From Schaalia vaccimaxillae DSM 15804 (lineage in GTDB: Bacteria; Actinomycetota; Actinomycetes; Actinomycetales; Actinomycetaceae): a DNA stretch of 64,000 bases. Both the position numbers and the translations under genes were made by a program. The notes under the pieces are model-generated. The model did not search any database, was not told where the DNA came from, and saw nothing but the letters and a program-made list of their open reading frames with translations. Positions 1-10,718 of this stretch are shown here, in pieces. The first letter of the stretch is position 1. Every line of letters starts with the position of its first letter. Location: assembly GCF_000420425.1 (NCBI RefSeq), contig NZ_ATUX01000007.1:1-64000 (forward strand), given 5' to 3'.

Positions 1-1560
1 GTTGATGGTTTTGGTGCCTGTTGCCATGGCTCCTGAGGGGTTGAGGTAGTACCAGGTGTTAGCTTCTTTGAGCCAACCGGTGACCATGTAGGAGGAGGCA
101 TCGAAGTAGTAAAAGGCTCCGTTGACGTATACCCATTCGGAGCTTGCGACTGAGCCGTTAGACTTTATCCATTGCCATCGGCCGAGCGTGAGATTCCACT
201 GTCCCGACGTGGATGAATCTGGGATCGCGGTATCCGAAGTCTGATCGGTGTGCGTGGAGGTTCCTGAGTTGATGATCCCTTGAGCTGCCGTTCGGATGAC
301 GGGCATTTTTGCATAGGCAGCATTGCCTGGGCAGGTTGTGGCGTTGACGTCCCTGTGCCCGATGATGCGCCTGAGGGTCACGGATTTATTTGCGTAGTAG
401 CCACTGCCCGAAGCATCATTGACACCGGCCCGCGAAAGCTGCCAGCCCGCAAGCTTGCCGACAGCAGTCAAAGTAGCCGACGAGGGCGTTTGCGACGTGT
501 ACGTGCCGAGCATTGAGATGCCCATGGTTCCGGTGTTGTAACCGTAGGCATGTCCCCCAACTGGCATCTTGCCGGCAGGGGCGGTCAGTGAGCCGGAGCG
601 ACCTTCGAAGACGCGGCCCCATTTGTCGACGAGGAAGTTGTATCCGATATCTCCCCATCCGAGCGTTTTTGCGTGGTACGTGTAGATACCTCTGACGATT
701 GAAGCTGACTGAGCCATCGTGTAGTCGTTTGTTCCTGCCGTATGGTGGACGACCACAAACGGGGCAGAAACATACTCTGGGTCCCATGTCATTGCGCGCT
801 CGTCTGCTCCCCACTGAGCTCGCGAGGTTACAGAGATCGGCAAACTTGGAGAAGTTGTCGAGGCAAAAATTTTGGCGATCCTTGCAGAACCAGTCGAAGT
901 TCCACCTGCAGAGAAACCAGACCCGCCAGTTGGTGTGGCTGTCCCTTCAGACTGAGGGGGGAGAAAATCCGTTAACGAAGGTTCAGATTTTTGATGCGTT
1001 TCGTCGTGCAGTGAGGTTTCAGGAGGGGTCTCAATCGTGGCGTCTTCAACTGATAAAGTCTTCTCTCCTTGAGGATTAGCGGGTATCAGAGCTAGTTCCA
1101 TATTTGACGGGAGGGTGGATGCAGGGCCATTCACTTTGACCTGTACTGCGTCAGCACCGCTCGTAATAAAAGGCTCTGTACCTGCGCGACCGACACCATC
1201 GTCACGTCCTGATCCGTCCTCCTCTTCGAGGACATGCCACTCACTCCAAGCATCATCTTTGCCGGTTCTGACAAGAATCTCATTCTCTTTTGATAAAGGA
1301 GTGTCGGCATCCCACGTCAGCCCAGTGACGAGGAATTCATCAACGGAGAGTGCGGAGGTTGCGATAGGTAGCGATTCGCTGGTTATTGAATTGGAGCTAG
1401 CCAAGCTAGTTGCTGACGTAGTTGGAGAACCAGTTTCAGATGTCAATTCCAGGGTTACCACCGGTTCTGTAGAGTCCGCCGCAGATGTGGGTGGGGTAAA
1501 TGAGGCAGTCAAAACTGCTGCGATGGTGAGGGTAGAAGTTACCGCGCAAAAAAGACGCAT
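1..1560 (-). CDS. Secreted N-acetylmuramoyl-L-alanine amidase with wall-binding repeats (3' end outside window)
   Basis: An open frame of 520 codons runs from ATG at 1560 to the window edge without a stop, so the C-terminus is missing. A signal peptide fits the first ~28 residues (MRLFCAV then a hydrophobic run ending PTSAA). After a Ser/Thr-rich linker comes an amidase_2/PGRP-type domain (about residues 240-420): FVVVHHTAG (~268-275) supplies one zinc ligand, GHRDVNATTCPG (~400-410) the His and Cys of the second site. The tail has aromatic repeats (GAFYYFDAS, NTWYYLNPSGAM) typical of choline/cell-wall-binding repeats. GGAG lies ~6 nt before the ATG. The family cleaves the MurNAc-L-Ala bond of peptidoglycan. 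Divergent from a glycosyltransferase. Family assignment is firm; the physiological role (autolysin or wall remodelling) is inferred. Confidence 0.9.
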   Translation of the reverse strand, partial: MRLFCAVTSTLTIAAVLTASFTPPTSAADSTEPVVTLELTSETGSPTTSATSLASSNSITSESLPIATSALSVDEFLVTGLTWDADTPLSKENEILVRTGKDDAWSEWHVLEEEDGSGRDDGVGRAGTEPFITSGADAVQVKVNGPASTLPSNMELALIPANPQGEKTLSVEDATIETPPETSLHDETHQKSEPSLTDFLPPQSEGTATPTGGSGFSAGGTSTGSARIAKIFASTTSPSLPISVTSRAQWGADERAMTWDPEYVSAPFVVVHHTAGTNDYTMAQSASIVRGIYTYHAKTLGWGDIGYNFLVDKWGRVFEGRSGSLTAPAGKMPVGGHAYGYNTGTMGISMLGTYTSQTPSSATLTAVGKLAGWQLSRAGVNDASGSGYYANKSVTLRRIIGHRDVNATTCPGNAAYAKMPVIRTAAQGIINSGTSTHTDQTSDTAIPDSSTSGQWNLTLGRWQWIKSNGSVASSEWVYVNGAFYYFDASSYMVTGWLKEANTWYYLNPSGAMATGTKTIN

Positions 1561-1571
1561 CTGTGGCTCCA

Positions 1572-1598
1572 GTTGCAGATGTTGCAGATGTTGTAGAT
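1572..1598. repeat. Three tandem 9-bp copies just upstream of the amidase start
   Basis: GTTGCAGAT occurs at 1572-1580 and 1581-1589, with GTTGTAGAT at 1590-1598, in the untranslated leader of the minus-strand amidase gene, directly before its ribosome binding site. It could be a tandem operator or a repeat of variable copy number; no function is shown. Confidence 0.8.
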
Positions 1599-1750
1599 AT
1601 GAAGAAACTATCATCAACTCTGAAGATCCGAAAGTGTCGCTGTGTAGGCGAGACTCAGATCATGTCTTTTGGCATAGCTTTTCTAAAGAGCTGATAACTT
1701 GGCGGCACTCGAACAAGCAGCTTGAGAGCCTGCGTGCGATAGGAGTGAAC

Positions 1751-2719
1751 ATGACGATCAGCGTCGCGCTGTGCACCTATAACGGTGAACGCTTCATAGC
1801 TGAACAACTGAGATCGATCCTTGCGCAAACTGTTCCTGTCGACGAGATCATCATTGGTGACGACAACTCATCGGATGAGACCCTCGCGATTTGTGAGAGC
1901 CTTCTTACGGACTCAGGCGTCGTCTTTCAGATTCGTCGCCATCGGCCAGGCCTTGGGGTGCGAGGAAACTTTTCTGATGCAATCAGCGCCACTACCGGCG
2001 ATGTCATTTTCTTATGCGATCAAGATGACGTCTGGCGGAATGACAAAGTCGAATCACTTCTGAGCCAGCGCGGCGGAGCCGTCTTGCTCCACACTGATGC
2101 TCGCCTTGTAGACGGCGAAGGCCAGCCACTAGGTACAACGCTACTCGAAGAACTTCGCGTCAGCCGATGGGAATTCAACAACCTTGCAGCAGGCGACGCC
2201 CTCGCGGTACTCCTCAGACGTAACCTTGTCACCGGAGCAACCTGCATGGTTGACGGCAACTTTGCGCGCGCCGCGATGCCAGTACCCGACGGCTGGATAC
2301 ACGACGAATGGCTGGGATTTCTTGCAGCGTTAGGCCATGGACTGAAACTGATACCTGAACCACTCATCGACTACCGCCAACATGAACACAACGTCATCGG
2401 AGCCAAGAAGGAATCACTCGTGCAGCGATTCCATAGGATGCTCAAACCCGACCCGGACGATGACCTACGACGCCTCACCAGGGCCAGCAGCGCCGCGGCC
2501 TACGTCGAGAGGACCGGATGCGGTTCCAAAACAGATCGATCCAAAGTTGTTGAAGCCGCGGCTCATCAAGAACAACGCTTCGCGCTGCCAGCTAACAGAA
2601 TTGCCAGGATTCCCCTTATCGTTCGTGAAATCACCCGCGGAAGATATTCACGTTACTCTCGAGGCTGGCTCACTGCGGGCCGTGACTTGCTCCAAGTTCG
2701 TAACACTCCCCAAGCCTGA
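1751..2719 (+). CDS. Family 2 glycosyltransferase (rhamnosyltransferase-like)
   Basis: Protein of 322 residues. The N-terminus SVALCTYNGERFIAEQL followed by DDNSSDET and, near residue 90, CDQDDVW is the GT-A nucleotide-sugar binding core of bacterial family 2 glycosyltransferases of the WbbL/RfbF kind. The frame is open upstream to 1115, but AGGAG at 1741-1745 and the start of homology at MTISVALCTYNG select ATG 1751. It precedes rmlB and a second similar enzyme, so rhamnose or another dTDP sugar is a plausible donor, but the sequence does not fix donor or acceptor. Predicted cytoplasmic, acting on a lipid-linked surface glycan. Confidence 0.88.
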   Translation: MTISVALCTYNGERFIAEQLRSILAQTVPVDEIIIGDDNSSDETLAICESLLTDSGVVFQIRRHRPGLGVRGNFSDAISATTGDVIFLCDQDDVWRNDKVESLLSQRGGAVLLHTDARLVDGEGQPLGTTLLEELRVSRWEFNNLAAGDALAVLLRRNLVTGATCMVDGNFARAAMPVPDGWIHDEWLGFLAALGHGLKLIPEPLIDYRQHEHNVIGAKKESLVQRFHRMLKPDPDDDLRRLTRASSAAAYVERTGCGSKTDRSKVVEAAAHQEQRFALPANRIARIPLIVREITRGRYSRYSRGWLTAGRDLLQVRNTPQA

Positions 2720-2746
2720 TACCAGAAGCCACGCGCTCGCCTAGCT

Positions 2747-3813
<1,067 letters not shown>

Positions 3814-3839
3814 GCGCCCCTCAACGATCCGAAAGAACA

Positions 3840-4757
3840 ATGATGCCCTTCGTCACCGTCCTCATGGCGACCTTTAACGGTCGCCAGTGGATTGACGAGC
3901 AAGTTGACTCCATTCTCAATCAGAAGGGAGTAGATGTTCGCTTGGTTGTCTCTGACGATGGCTCAACGGACGGTACGAGGGAGCATCTCCAAGCGCGCGC
4001 TCAAAACGAAGCCAGGATTGTTGTTCTGCCACAGCGCCACGGAAACCCAGGGGTGACAGAGAACTTCTTGCACCTGTTCACCGGTCACACCCCGGATGGC
4101 TCATTCGTTGCTTTCTCGGACCAAGATGATATTTGGCATTCGGATAAGCTCAGCCGCCAGCTTCAGATCCTTGAAGACAACGCCGCAGACGTCGTGTCAT
4201 CCAACGTCTTGCGTTTTGATGAAACGGGGAAGCGGGTCTTGATCCGCAAGAGCAGCCCCCAGCGCAAGTGGGACCACATTTTTGAAGCGGCAGGCCCTGG
4301 TTCAACGTACGTCTTCACCCCTGACGCCCACAAGCGGATCGTCGACGTGTTGGCGACGTTGGACTACTCCCAGATCGGGGTCCACGACTGGTACCTCTAT
4401 GCGTTGGCCCGCGGTATCCAAGCCAAGTGGATCATTGATAAACACCCCACTTTGGACTACCGCCAACACGCTGGCAATGTCCAAGGCGCCAATGTTGGAA
4501 CTCTCGCACGCATCTCTCGTCTCAACCAACTTAAATCTGGTTTCTATCGCGATCAATTCATCAAAGTGGCTCAAGCGGTCGCCAAATCCAATACTTACTC
4601 GGCTAAGGACCGCGAAGATCTCGACCAGCTCATTGATCTTCTTCAACGAGACGACTTCGCTGCCCGCGCCGCGCTCTTCCTCAAGTGGCCACAGATCCGC
4701 AGGATCCGATGGGAAGGTGTTCAACTGGCAGGCGCCAGGCTTCTGGGGGTTTGGTGA
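3840..4757 (+). CDS. Family 2 glycosyltransferase
   Basis: 305 residues, beginning MMPFVTVLMATFNGRQWID. The GT-A core shows DDGSTDG near residue 38 and SDQDDIW near 92, the same family as the gene at 1751, suggesting two related transferases around rmlB. It starts 26 nt after rmlB stops, so the two are probably co-transcribed. The ribosome binding site (GAAAGA) is weak; ATG 3843 is an alternative start. The C-terminal DYRQHAGNVQGAN motif matches the DYRQHEHNVIGAK of the first transferase. The donor is probably dTDP-rhamnose given the context, an inference only. Confidence 0.88.
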   Translation: MMPFVTVLMATFNGRQWIDEQVDSILNQKGVDVRLVVSDDGSTDGTREHLQARAQNEARIVVLPQRHGNPGVTENFLHLFTGHTPDGSFVAFSDQDDIWHSDKLSRQLQILEDNAADVVSSNVLRFDETGKRVLIRKSSPQRKWDHIFEAAGPGSTYVFTPDAHKRIVDVLATLDYSQIGVHDWYLYALARGIQAKWIIDKHPTLDYRQHAGNVQGANVGTLARISRLNQLKSGFYRDQFIKVAQAVAKSNTYSAKDREDLDQLIDLLQRDDFAARAALFLKWPQIRRIRWEGVQLAGARLLGVW

Positions 4758-4791
4758 GGCCTCGGCTCACGGCCAGAGTCCAGCTAGATCA

Positions 4792-5550
4792 CTACCACCG
4801 GTACACAACCCAACCGCCGTCGGCTCGTTCGTCTACGAGAATCTGCTCCGCCTGCCCATCGTTGTAAAGCGTCGGGTCGATTAAGACAACACTGTGACCT
4901 GCAAGCCACTGGTCTAAGACTTGCGCGCCCACCTGACGTGAATCCGCGATGAGGCCAACGCGCGCTCCCGAGCCAATCGTGGCGTGCGCGAGAGCAGCAT
5001 TGCCTTCAAGGGATTTCGAAACAGCGTCGTTAAGTGCGGGCGCAGGATCGGGGATCCTGGTGATCAGCGCGTCGGGCTGCGCCATGAGTTCCGCCAACGC
5101 GTCGAGGGCGCCAGCAGGCAGAGTCTGCCCCCATCCGAATGCTAAGAAATCACGCGGCTGAAGCAGAACATGTGCGCCATGTGCGAGAGCCTCGCGGGCT
5201 TGTGGCCCGTCCTTGTGGGTGACGAGGACGTCTGCAGGTCCCAGGCAATCGACTGACGAGGGCGCCGCCGGCGAGGGGGCAGCAGGCAGAACTGTCCAAC
5301 CCATGCCGAGCGCTGATATCTCCCACACAACGCGCTGCCAATAATCCAGGTTAAGGAGGATGCGTCCAGGGGGCATCTCAGCTCCTGAGAAAAGGTCGAC
5401 GCTGAGTTCTTCGCCCAGGAGGTTTGCGATCTTCGCGAGCCAGCGCGCAGCCACAGCGCCTCCTAGTTCAACACGCTCGTGAGAATAAGAGGTGAGGACC
5501 GGCCCGGGGCGCCTGGTAAGCGAATCGATCAAATCATGGAGGGAAGACAT
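4792..5550 (-). CDS. TIGR03089 family protein
   Basis: 252 residues, starting MSSLHDLIDSLTRRPGPVLTSYSHERVELGG. This matches the actinobacterial TIGR03089 family, which resembles the N-terminal part of acyl-CoA synthetases/AMP-binding enzymes (T-S-Y-S then E-L-S/G-A) but lacks the complete adenylation core. Function unknown. It lies divergently from whiB, as is common in Actinobacteria, and convergently to the glycosyltransferase ending at 4757. No signal peptide or membrane segment is evident. Confidence 0.8.
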   Translation of the reverse strand: MSSLHDLIDSLTRRPGPVLTSYSHERVELGGAVAARWLAKIANLLGEELSVDLFSGAEMPPGRILLNLDYWQRVVWEISALGMGWTVLPAAPSPAAPSSVDCLGPADVLVTHKDGPQAREALAHGAHVLLQPRDFLAFGWGQTLPAGALDALAELMAQPDALITRIPDPAPALNDAVSKSLEGNAALAHATIGSGARVGLIADSRQVGAQVLDQWLAGHSVVLIDPTLYNDGQAEQILVDERADGGWVVYRW

Positions 5551-5673
5551 AAAAGAAGACTAGCGAAAAGGCTGTGCTTATTGGGTACTCATATGCCGCG
5601 GAATGGCGCGGAAAAAAGAATAGTTGAACGCTTGGCAAGGCGTGGGGCGAGAATCTCAATTACCTCGATCGGC

Positions 5674-5702
5674 TTGACTTGTGTGTATGACACGCGTGTA
5701 AT
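5674..5702 (+). promoter_or_regulatory. Promoter of whiB
   Basis: TTGACT (5674-5679), 17-bp spacer, TGTAAT (5697-5702): near-consensus for the housekeeping sigma factor. It lies about 40 nt before the GTG start. The palindrome CACGCGTG (5691-5698) overlaps the spacer and -10 and could be an operator. Confidence 0.75.
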
Positions 5703-5741
5703 TCTCGTATTGAAGCTTTTCTGCGATGAGGAGACGGACAC

Positions 5742-6038
5742 GTGTGGAACATCCTGGGTGACGGACCGATAGCTTGGTCCGACGCATCTGATGCTGACGC
5801 TTTCGCCCTCGTCGACGGGCCCCTGGCCTGGCAGCAGCACGCACTGTGCGCCCAGACCGACCCCGAAGCCTTCTTCCCAGAAAAAGGCGGATCGACGCGC
5901 GAAGCCAAGGCCGTATGTCAGTCCTGCGAAGTGCGCGAAGAATGCTTGGAATACGCACTTGCCAACGATGAGCGCTTCGGTATCTGGGGTGGCTTGTCCG
6001 AACGTGAGCGGCGCCGCCTGCGCCGCATGACGGTGTGA
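5742..6038 (+). CDS. whiB2: WhiB-family iron-sulfur transcription regulator (WhiB2/WhmD-like)
   Basis: 98 residues with the four cluster-binding cysteines C36, C59, C62 and C68 (C-x22-C-x2-C-x5-C), the GIWGG turn at 80-84 and the basic tail ERERRRLRRM that contacts DNA. WhiB proteins bind a [4Fe-4S] cluster and the primary sigma factor. The short length and neighbours (TIGR03089, large glycosyltransferase, DUF5719, DUF3499) fit the WhiB2/WhmD group, which in other actinobacteria controls septation; the subgroup is inferred from context. The GTG start is preceded by GAGGAG. The stop overlaps the next start by GTGA. Confidence 0.93.
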   Translation: MWNILGDGPIAWSDASDADAFALVDGPLAWQQHALCAQTDPEAFFPEKGGSTREAKAVCQSCEVREECLEYALANDERFGIWGGLSERERRRLRRMTV

Positions 6039-9000
6039 CCCTTCTCGCCCGCAGCGGAGTCTTCGCCCTCGTCGTCGCGCACGCACCGAGCACCGACTTA
6101 ACCGCTGTCCTGGACGCCGTGGCCCAGCAGACCATGGCGCCCTCGGGCATCGTCCTCATCGACGCTTCCACTGACGGATCCATCATCTCAACGCTGCCCG
6201 CCGGCGATTCTGCGAACCCTCCTGACTTGGTGGTTGTGCGCGCCCCGGCAGCCAAGAACCTCGGCCAAGCCATTGAACGTGCTACCCAATCGGCGGACCT
6301 ACCTCCAGAAGTGTCCAATGCGCGCTGGTGGTGGATTTTGCACCACGACTCGGTTCCTGAACCCACGTGCTTAGCTCAGCAGTGGGAGGTTGCCGACCGA
6401 GGCAGAACCATCGCAGCCGTCGGCCCCAAACAATTCGACTGGGAAGGCGAGCGCCTACTTGAAGTCGGGATCCTCGCGACCCGCAGCGCCAGACGCCTCG
6501 AACGCATAACCGTCGGAGAAATCGACCAAGGTCAATACGACTCCACCAGTGATGTTCTGGCAGTCGGAACAGCAGGCATGCTGGTCGACCCAGCAGCCTG
6601 GAAACAGGTGAGAGGATTCGACGCTGCCCTCGGCCCATTCGGAGACGGCCTTGATTTTGGGCGCAGGCTTCACCGCAGTGGATTCCGCGTTGTCGTTGCC
6701 CCCAAAGCTCGACTCCGTCACCGCCGTGCATCCTTGGCCAGGCAGCCCCAACAAGTTGATTCCAGCCACTTCGACGAGGTTGTCGGCCTTGGCGTCGACA
6801 GCGAGCACTCTGATTCACCGCGCAAAGAACACTCTCCCCAGGACGTGTCCTTCGCTCAGCGCCGCTTCGCTCAGCTCTACAACTGGCTTAAAGCCACCCC
6901 AGCGCCGCTTCTTCCACTCATGATGGCCTGGCTAGTTGTGTGGAGCCCGGCCCGAGCCTTCGGGCGCCTCGTCACCGGAATGGGACACTTAGCCGGCGCC
7001 GAACTGGTCGCCTGGCTCAAAACGATCCTCAAGACCGGCCACCTTCTCAAAGCCCGCTACCAGGCACGCCGAGCAGCCACCATCCCTGCTTCGGCACTGC
7101 GCGGTCTTGAAACAAGCCCCAGAGCTCTTCGTGCGCAACGTTCCTTGAATCGCAAAATCGCACGAGGCCAACGCGCCGAAACCCTCGATCCACTGGCCTT
7201 GGCATCACGACGCTCCTACAGAATCTCATCCGCGTTGACTGTGGCCGGCCTGCTGGCTGTCACCGGAATCTACTCCATCGCCACCTGGCACAGCTCATCT
7301 ACCGGCCTGACCGGCGCCGCCTGGACAACAATGCCGTACCAATGGTCTGACCTGTGGCGGGCAGCGTGGGCCACGTGGATCCCAGGAGGAGATGGAGCAG
7401 CCTCCGTTGCAGACCCACTCCTTGTCATCCTGGCCGTTGTGTCCTGGCCATTCCACCTGCTAGGAGTGGTGCCAGCCTCATTAGTGGCGTGGATCCTCAT
7501 GGTGGCGCCCGTCCTCGCGGTCATTGTTATGTGGCCGCTCAGCCGCAGGCTAACTTCCAACTTGCCGCTGCGCGCCGCAGCCGTCTTATTGTGGGTGGCC
7601 CTTCCTGCTCTGACACTGTCCCAATATCAAGGACGCATTGGTGGCGTGCTCATCCATTTGGCGCTTCCGATTCTTGCGGCCGCATGGATGTCGCTGCTCA
7701 GACTCTCCACGCCACTACCACTGCAAGCCACCAATGAAGTGGTCTACCAATTGCTGCGTTCGCGCACCGGAGCCTATGGAGCCTTCGCATTGTCGGCCGC
7801 GATCATTGCTGCCTGCGCCCCGTGGACACTCCTTATCTTCGTAATCCTCCCGCTCGTGGCAATTAAACGTGTTGGCCGGCGTGCCTGGCTTCTTCTTGCC
7901 GCCCTGCTGCCCGCTGCTGGGCTTGTCGCCCCAATCAGTGCAGCTTCCATCGCAGGCAACCACCTCAACGCCTTGATCACTGTCGGTGGGGGTGCCTACG
8001 CGGGCCAGACGTCGCAATCGTGGTACACCGCCCTCGGATTGCCTGCAAACACCGGATGGCAGCCCTTCACCTATGCCAGCATGGCACCCATCGCGATCCT
8101 GATCATCGCGATCCTCGTCGGAGTCGTCGCACGAGTGATGAAAGGCGGCTCGCTGACGGGTTGGCGTCCGATGATCACAGCAGCTTTGCTGGCAACCAGT
8201 GGAATCATGACGCTCATTGCCGTCCTCATTTCACGAACCCCTGTCGCCCTCGTCGATGGACACATAGCGTATGCCTGGGCGTCACCAGCCCTATCTTTTG
8301 CAGGCCTGGCTCTTGTTGGAGCTGTACTCATCCTGGTTCCTGCAAACATCCCCTGGGACGCTCCACAAATGCGCCGGATCGGTCAGCTTGGAACTGTCAT
8401 GCTCATCGCCGCGGCCGTCAGCTTGGGCGGCCCCATCGTTGCACGCATGCACAATGCCGGAGCCGACGCCGAAAAGACCACCTCCGAACTAGCGCAAGCT
8501 GATCACGTTGGCGCATTGACACATCCGCAGGTATCCGCCGTTTCTAGCCAGGCTCAACAATCAACGAGGGCGGGGCGCGTCCTCGTCATCGAGGCCAACG
8601 ACGATCTATCGCAAGTCCGCGCCCAACTTTGGCGAGGCGCCGGAAAGTCAATGACCGATGACTCTGCACTGACCAGAGCTCAGGCCTTGGTCGACGCCAT
8701 CAGCAATGATTCCTACCAAGACCCAGCAGCCGCAGATCTGGCAAGTCTGGCGCTGACCCTCATCGTCTACCCAGATTCGGCTACGGTTGGCCGCCTAGCC
8801 GACCACGGCGTTGACACGATTTTGATTCCGTCCGGCACGCAGGCTAACCGCGAACTGGCTGACGCCCTCAATCGCGCTCCAGGCCTGGAAAGGGTTGGGC
8901 AGACCGACGCCGGAGACGTGTGGAGGCTTCGCCCCGACTCGCGCCAACCCGCCAGAGTACGCCTAATGGATCGCAGCGGATGGAAGAGCGTCGAATCCAC

Positions 9001-9274
9001 CAATCTGACGGCCACGCACACCTACGATCAGCCGATCAACGCAACACTGGTCCTAGCTGAACGCGCCGATCCTGGGTGGCGGGCCACATTAGACGGTGTG
9101 CGTCTTGAAAGCGTAGAAGGATCGTGGTTCCAAGCCTTTAGCGTGCAAGGACAAGGACGCCTCATCGTCGAACACACCACATGGTGGCGACTGCCCTGGC
9201 AAATCGGTGTGCTGACGCTTCTGGGATTCGCTGCCGCGATGAGTATTCCCATAAGGAGGCGCCACCATGACTGA
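6035..9274 (+). CDS. Large polytopic family 2 glycosyltransferase
   Basis: 1079 residues. Residues ~1-250 form a GT2 domain (VVAHAPSTDLTAVLDAV, IDASTDGS, WILHHDSVPEP, GTAGMLVDPAAW, FGDGLDFGRR). The middle (~400-830) holds many hydrophobic spans and the last ~200 residues look extracytoplasmic. This architecture is typical of the actinobacterial protein encoded after whiB; its substrate is unknown. GTG 6035 overlaps the whiB stop by four bases, indicating translational coupling. It overlaps the following gene by 8 nt. Confidence 0.85.
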   Translation: MTLLARSGVFALVVAHAPSTDLTAVLDAVAQQTMAPSGIVLIDASTDGSIISTLPAGDSANPPDLVVVRAPAAKNLGQAIERATQSADLPPEVSNARWWWILHHDSVPEPTCLAQQWEVADRGRTIAAVGPKQFDWEGERLLEVGILATRSARRLERITVGEIDQGQYDSTSDVLAVGTAGMLVDPAAWKQVRGFDAALGPFGDGLDFGRRLHRSGFRVVVAPKARLRHRRASLARQPQQVDSSHFDEVVGLGVDSEHSDSPRKEHSPQDVSFAQRRFAQLYNWLKATPAPLLPLMMAWLVVWSPARAFGRLVTGMGHLAGAELVAWLKTILKTGHLLKARYQARRAATIPASALRGLETSPRALRAQRSLNRKIARGQRAETLDPLALASRRSYRISSALTVAGLLAVTGIYSIATWHSSSTGLTGAAWTTMPYQWSDLWRAAWATWIPGGDGAASVADPLLVILAVVSWPFHLLGVVPASLVAWILMVAPVLAVIVMWPLSRRLTSNLPLRAAAVLLWVALPALTLSQYQGRIGGVLIHLALPILAAAWMSLLRLSTPLPLQATNEVVYQLLRSRTGAYGAFALSAAIIAACAPWTLLIFVILPLVAIKRVGRRAWLLLAALLPAAGLVAPISAASIAGNHLNALITVGGGAYAGQTSQSWYTALGLPANTGWQPFTYASMAPIAILIIAILVGVVARVMKGGSLTGWRPMITAALLATSGIMTLIAVLISRTPVALVDGHIAYAWASPALSFAGLALVGAVLILVPANIPWDAPQMRRIGQLGTVMLIAAAVSLGGPIVARMHNAGADAEKTTSELAQADHVGALTHPQVSAVSSQAQQSTRAGRVLVIEANDDLSQVRAQLWRGAGKSMTDDSALTRAQALVDAISNDSYQDPAAADLASLALTLIVYPDSATVGRLADHGVDTILIPSGTQANRELADALNRAPGLERVGQTDAGDVWRLRPDSRQPARVRLMDRSGWKSVESTNLTATHTYDQPINATLVLAERADPGWRATLDGVRLESVEGSWFQAFSVQGQGRLIVEHTTWWRLPWQIGVLTLLGFAAAMSIPIRRRHHD

Positions 9275-10682
9275 AGCGCATCGCCTCAACCGTCCGATAT
9301 TGCTCATCGGATCCGTCGTGTGTGCAGCGAGTCTGACCGCGGCCGCCACCCTTGATCTGTGGGCTCCCGCAACCCAGCCGAGCCCTGCCGCCGCCCCAAC
9401 GGTGTCGGCATCGCCCCTATCCGTCGTCCTTGCATGCCCAACGGGCACCATGAACCCCTTCGACACTGCCGAAGGGGCATCGCAGGGCGGAGTCTGGACC
9501 AGTACGGGACTGAGCGCAGGTGATCCAGCTCCAACCACAATCGCCGTCCAAGCCGAAGACGATCAGCCACTTGAAGTACCCACCGGTCTCGTCATTGCTG
9601 GCCAAGGTGGTGGTGAGCTACTCGGATTGTCTGCGACCGGCTGCGCAGCCCCCACATCAGAACAATGGATCGCCTTTGGATCCACGCTCGTTGGTGAAGA
9701 CCCCGTCCTCGTAATGTCTAACCCGTCAGATAGCGCATCCATTGTGTCGGTGACCGCGTACGGGCCGACAGGCATCATTGATGAAGTTCCCCAACAAGTC
9801 ACTGTCCCGGCCTCCCAAACTATTGCTGTTCTGCCGGCCGGCTGGTTCCCCGACGAGGCCAGGCTTGCGCTGCGTATTAGTGCCGACGGGCCGGGCGTGG
9901 GTGTGTGGATGCAAAGTTCACGAATGGACGGTGAAGTGCCCATCGGAACGGCGTGGGTTTCGTCAACGAAACCGCAGACCTCGCAGGTCATCGGTGGAAT
10001 CGATCCTCAAGCCGAAACCTATCTGCGTCTTGCCGTGCCCGGCGAGAACCCAGCCCATGTCACAGCCAAGGTCATCGACTCTGACGGCACCACGCTCATC
10101 GACGGAGCCGACCTTGACGTAGATGCCTCAACCGTATTGGACCTACCGCTGGGGGCAATCTCCACCGACGACCAACCTATTGCCGTCCTCGTCGAATCGG
10201 ACGTACCGGTTGTCGCCCAAGCATCATCTTCCACCCAAGGCGCGGCTTTCCCCGATTCGGACCTCAAATGGGGCGCGCGCACGGCACTGACTCCAGCTCC
10301 TTCCATCACCTCGGTGCAACTGCCCGGAGCCACGGAGCTGGCCAAGATCGTTATCGACCAGCTGAGCTCTGAACCTAAACGCCCCACATCCCAGCCCACC
10401 GACTCCGGTGGCCAAGCTGTTTCTGCTCAGGTTCTAGTCATTCCTTCCGTAGCTGACCAGGATGCGTCAGTAACGGTTGGCGACCAGCAGATTCAAGCAG
10501 CGGCTGGAACTGCCACCGTCATTGATCTGCCACAAGATCCCACGTCCTTGACATCCGAACAGCCCATACGGGCGATCCTGGTGATCAGCGCGTCCACACC
10601 CAACGCGACTGTGCAGGCAGTCAGCCCCATCGGGACTCCGGGAATCGCCACCCAATCTGGCACTGTGAGTATCGAGAACTAA
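9267..10682 (+). CDS. DUF5719 family membrane-anchored protein
   Basis: 471 residues: one N-terminal hydrophobic segment (ILLIGSVVCAASLTAAATL) then a Pro/Ala-rich linker and a large extracytoplasmic domain. It fits DUF5719, which follows the large GT2 gene in many actinobacteria. The start overlaps the GT2 gene by 8 nt, with GGAGG just before it, so the two products probably work together at the membrane. No catalytic motif was recognised. Confidence 0.8.
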   Translation: MTEAHRLNRPILLIGSVVCAASLTAAATLDLWAPATQPSPAAAPTVSASPLSVVLACPTGTMNPFDTAEGASQGGVWTSTGLSAGDPAPTTIAVQAEDDQPLEVPTGLVIAGQGGGELLGLSATGCAAPTSEQWIAFGSTLVGEDPVLVMSNPSDSASIVSVTAYGPTGIIDEVPQQVTVPASQTIAVLPAGWFPDEARLALRISADGPGVGVWMQSSRMDGEVPIGTAWVSSTKPQTSQVIGGIDPQAETYLRLAVPGENPAHVTAKVIDSDGTTLIDGADLDVDASTVLDLPLGAISTDDQPIAVLVESDVPVVAQASSSTQGAAFPDSDLKWGARTALTPAPSITSVQLPGATELAKIVIDQLSSEPKRPTSQPTDSGGQAVSAQVLVIPSVADQDASVTVGDQQIQAAAGTATVIDLPQDPTSLTSEQPIRAILVISASTPNATVQAVSPIGTPGIATQSGTVSIEN

Positions 10683-10691
10683 AACCTGGGA

Positions 10692-10718
10692 TGGGCGATC
10701 GTCTGATCGGTTAGCCCA
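10692..10718. terminator. Possible bidirectional terminator between convergent genes
   Basis: TGGGC (10692-10696) can pair with GCCCA (10714-10718), with an inner GATC/GATC stem; 3' AAAGC gives a U-run only for the minus direction, weakly. Confidence 0.3.
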
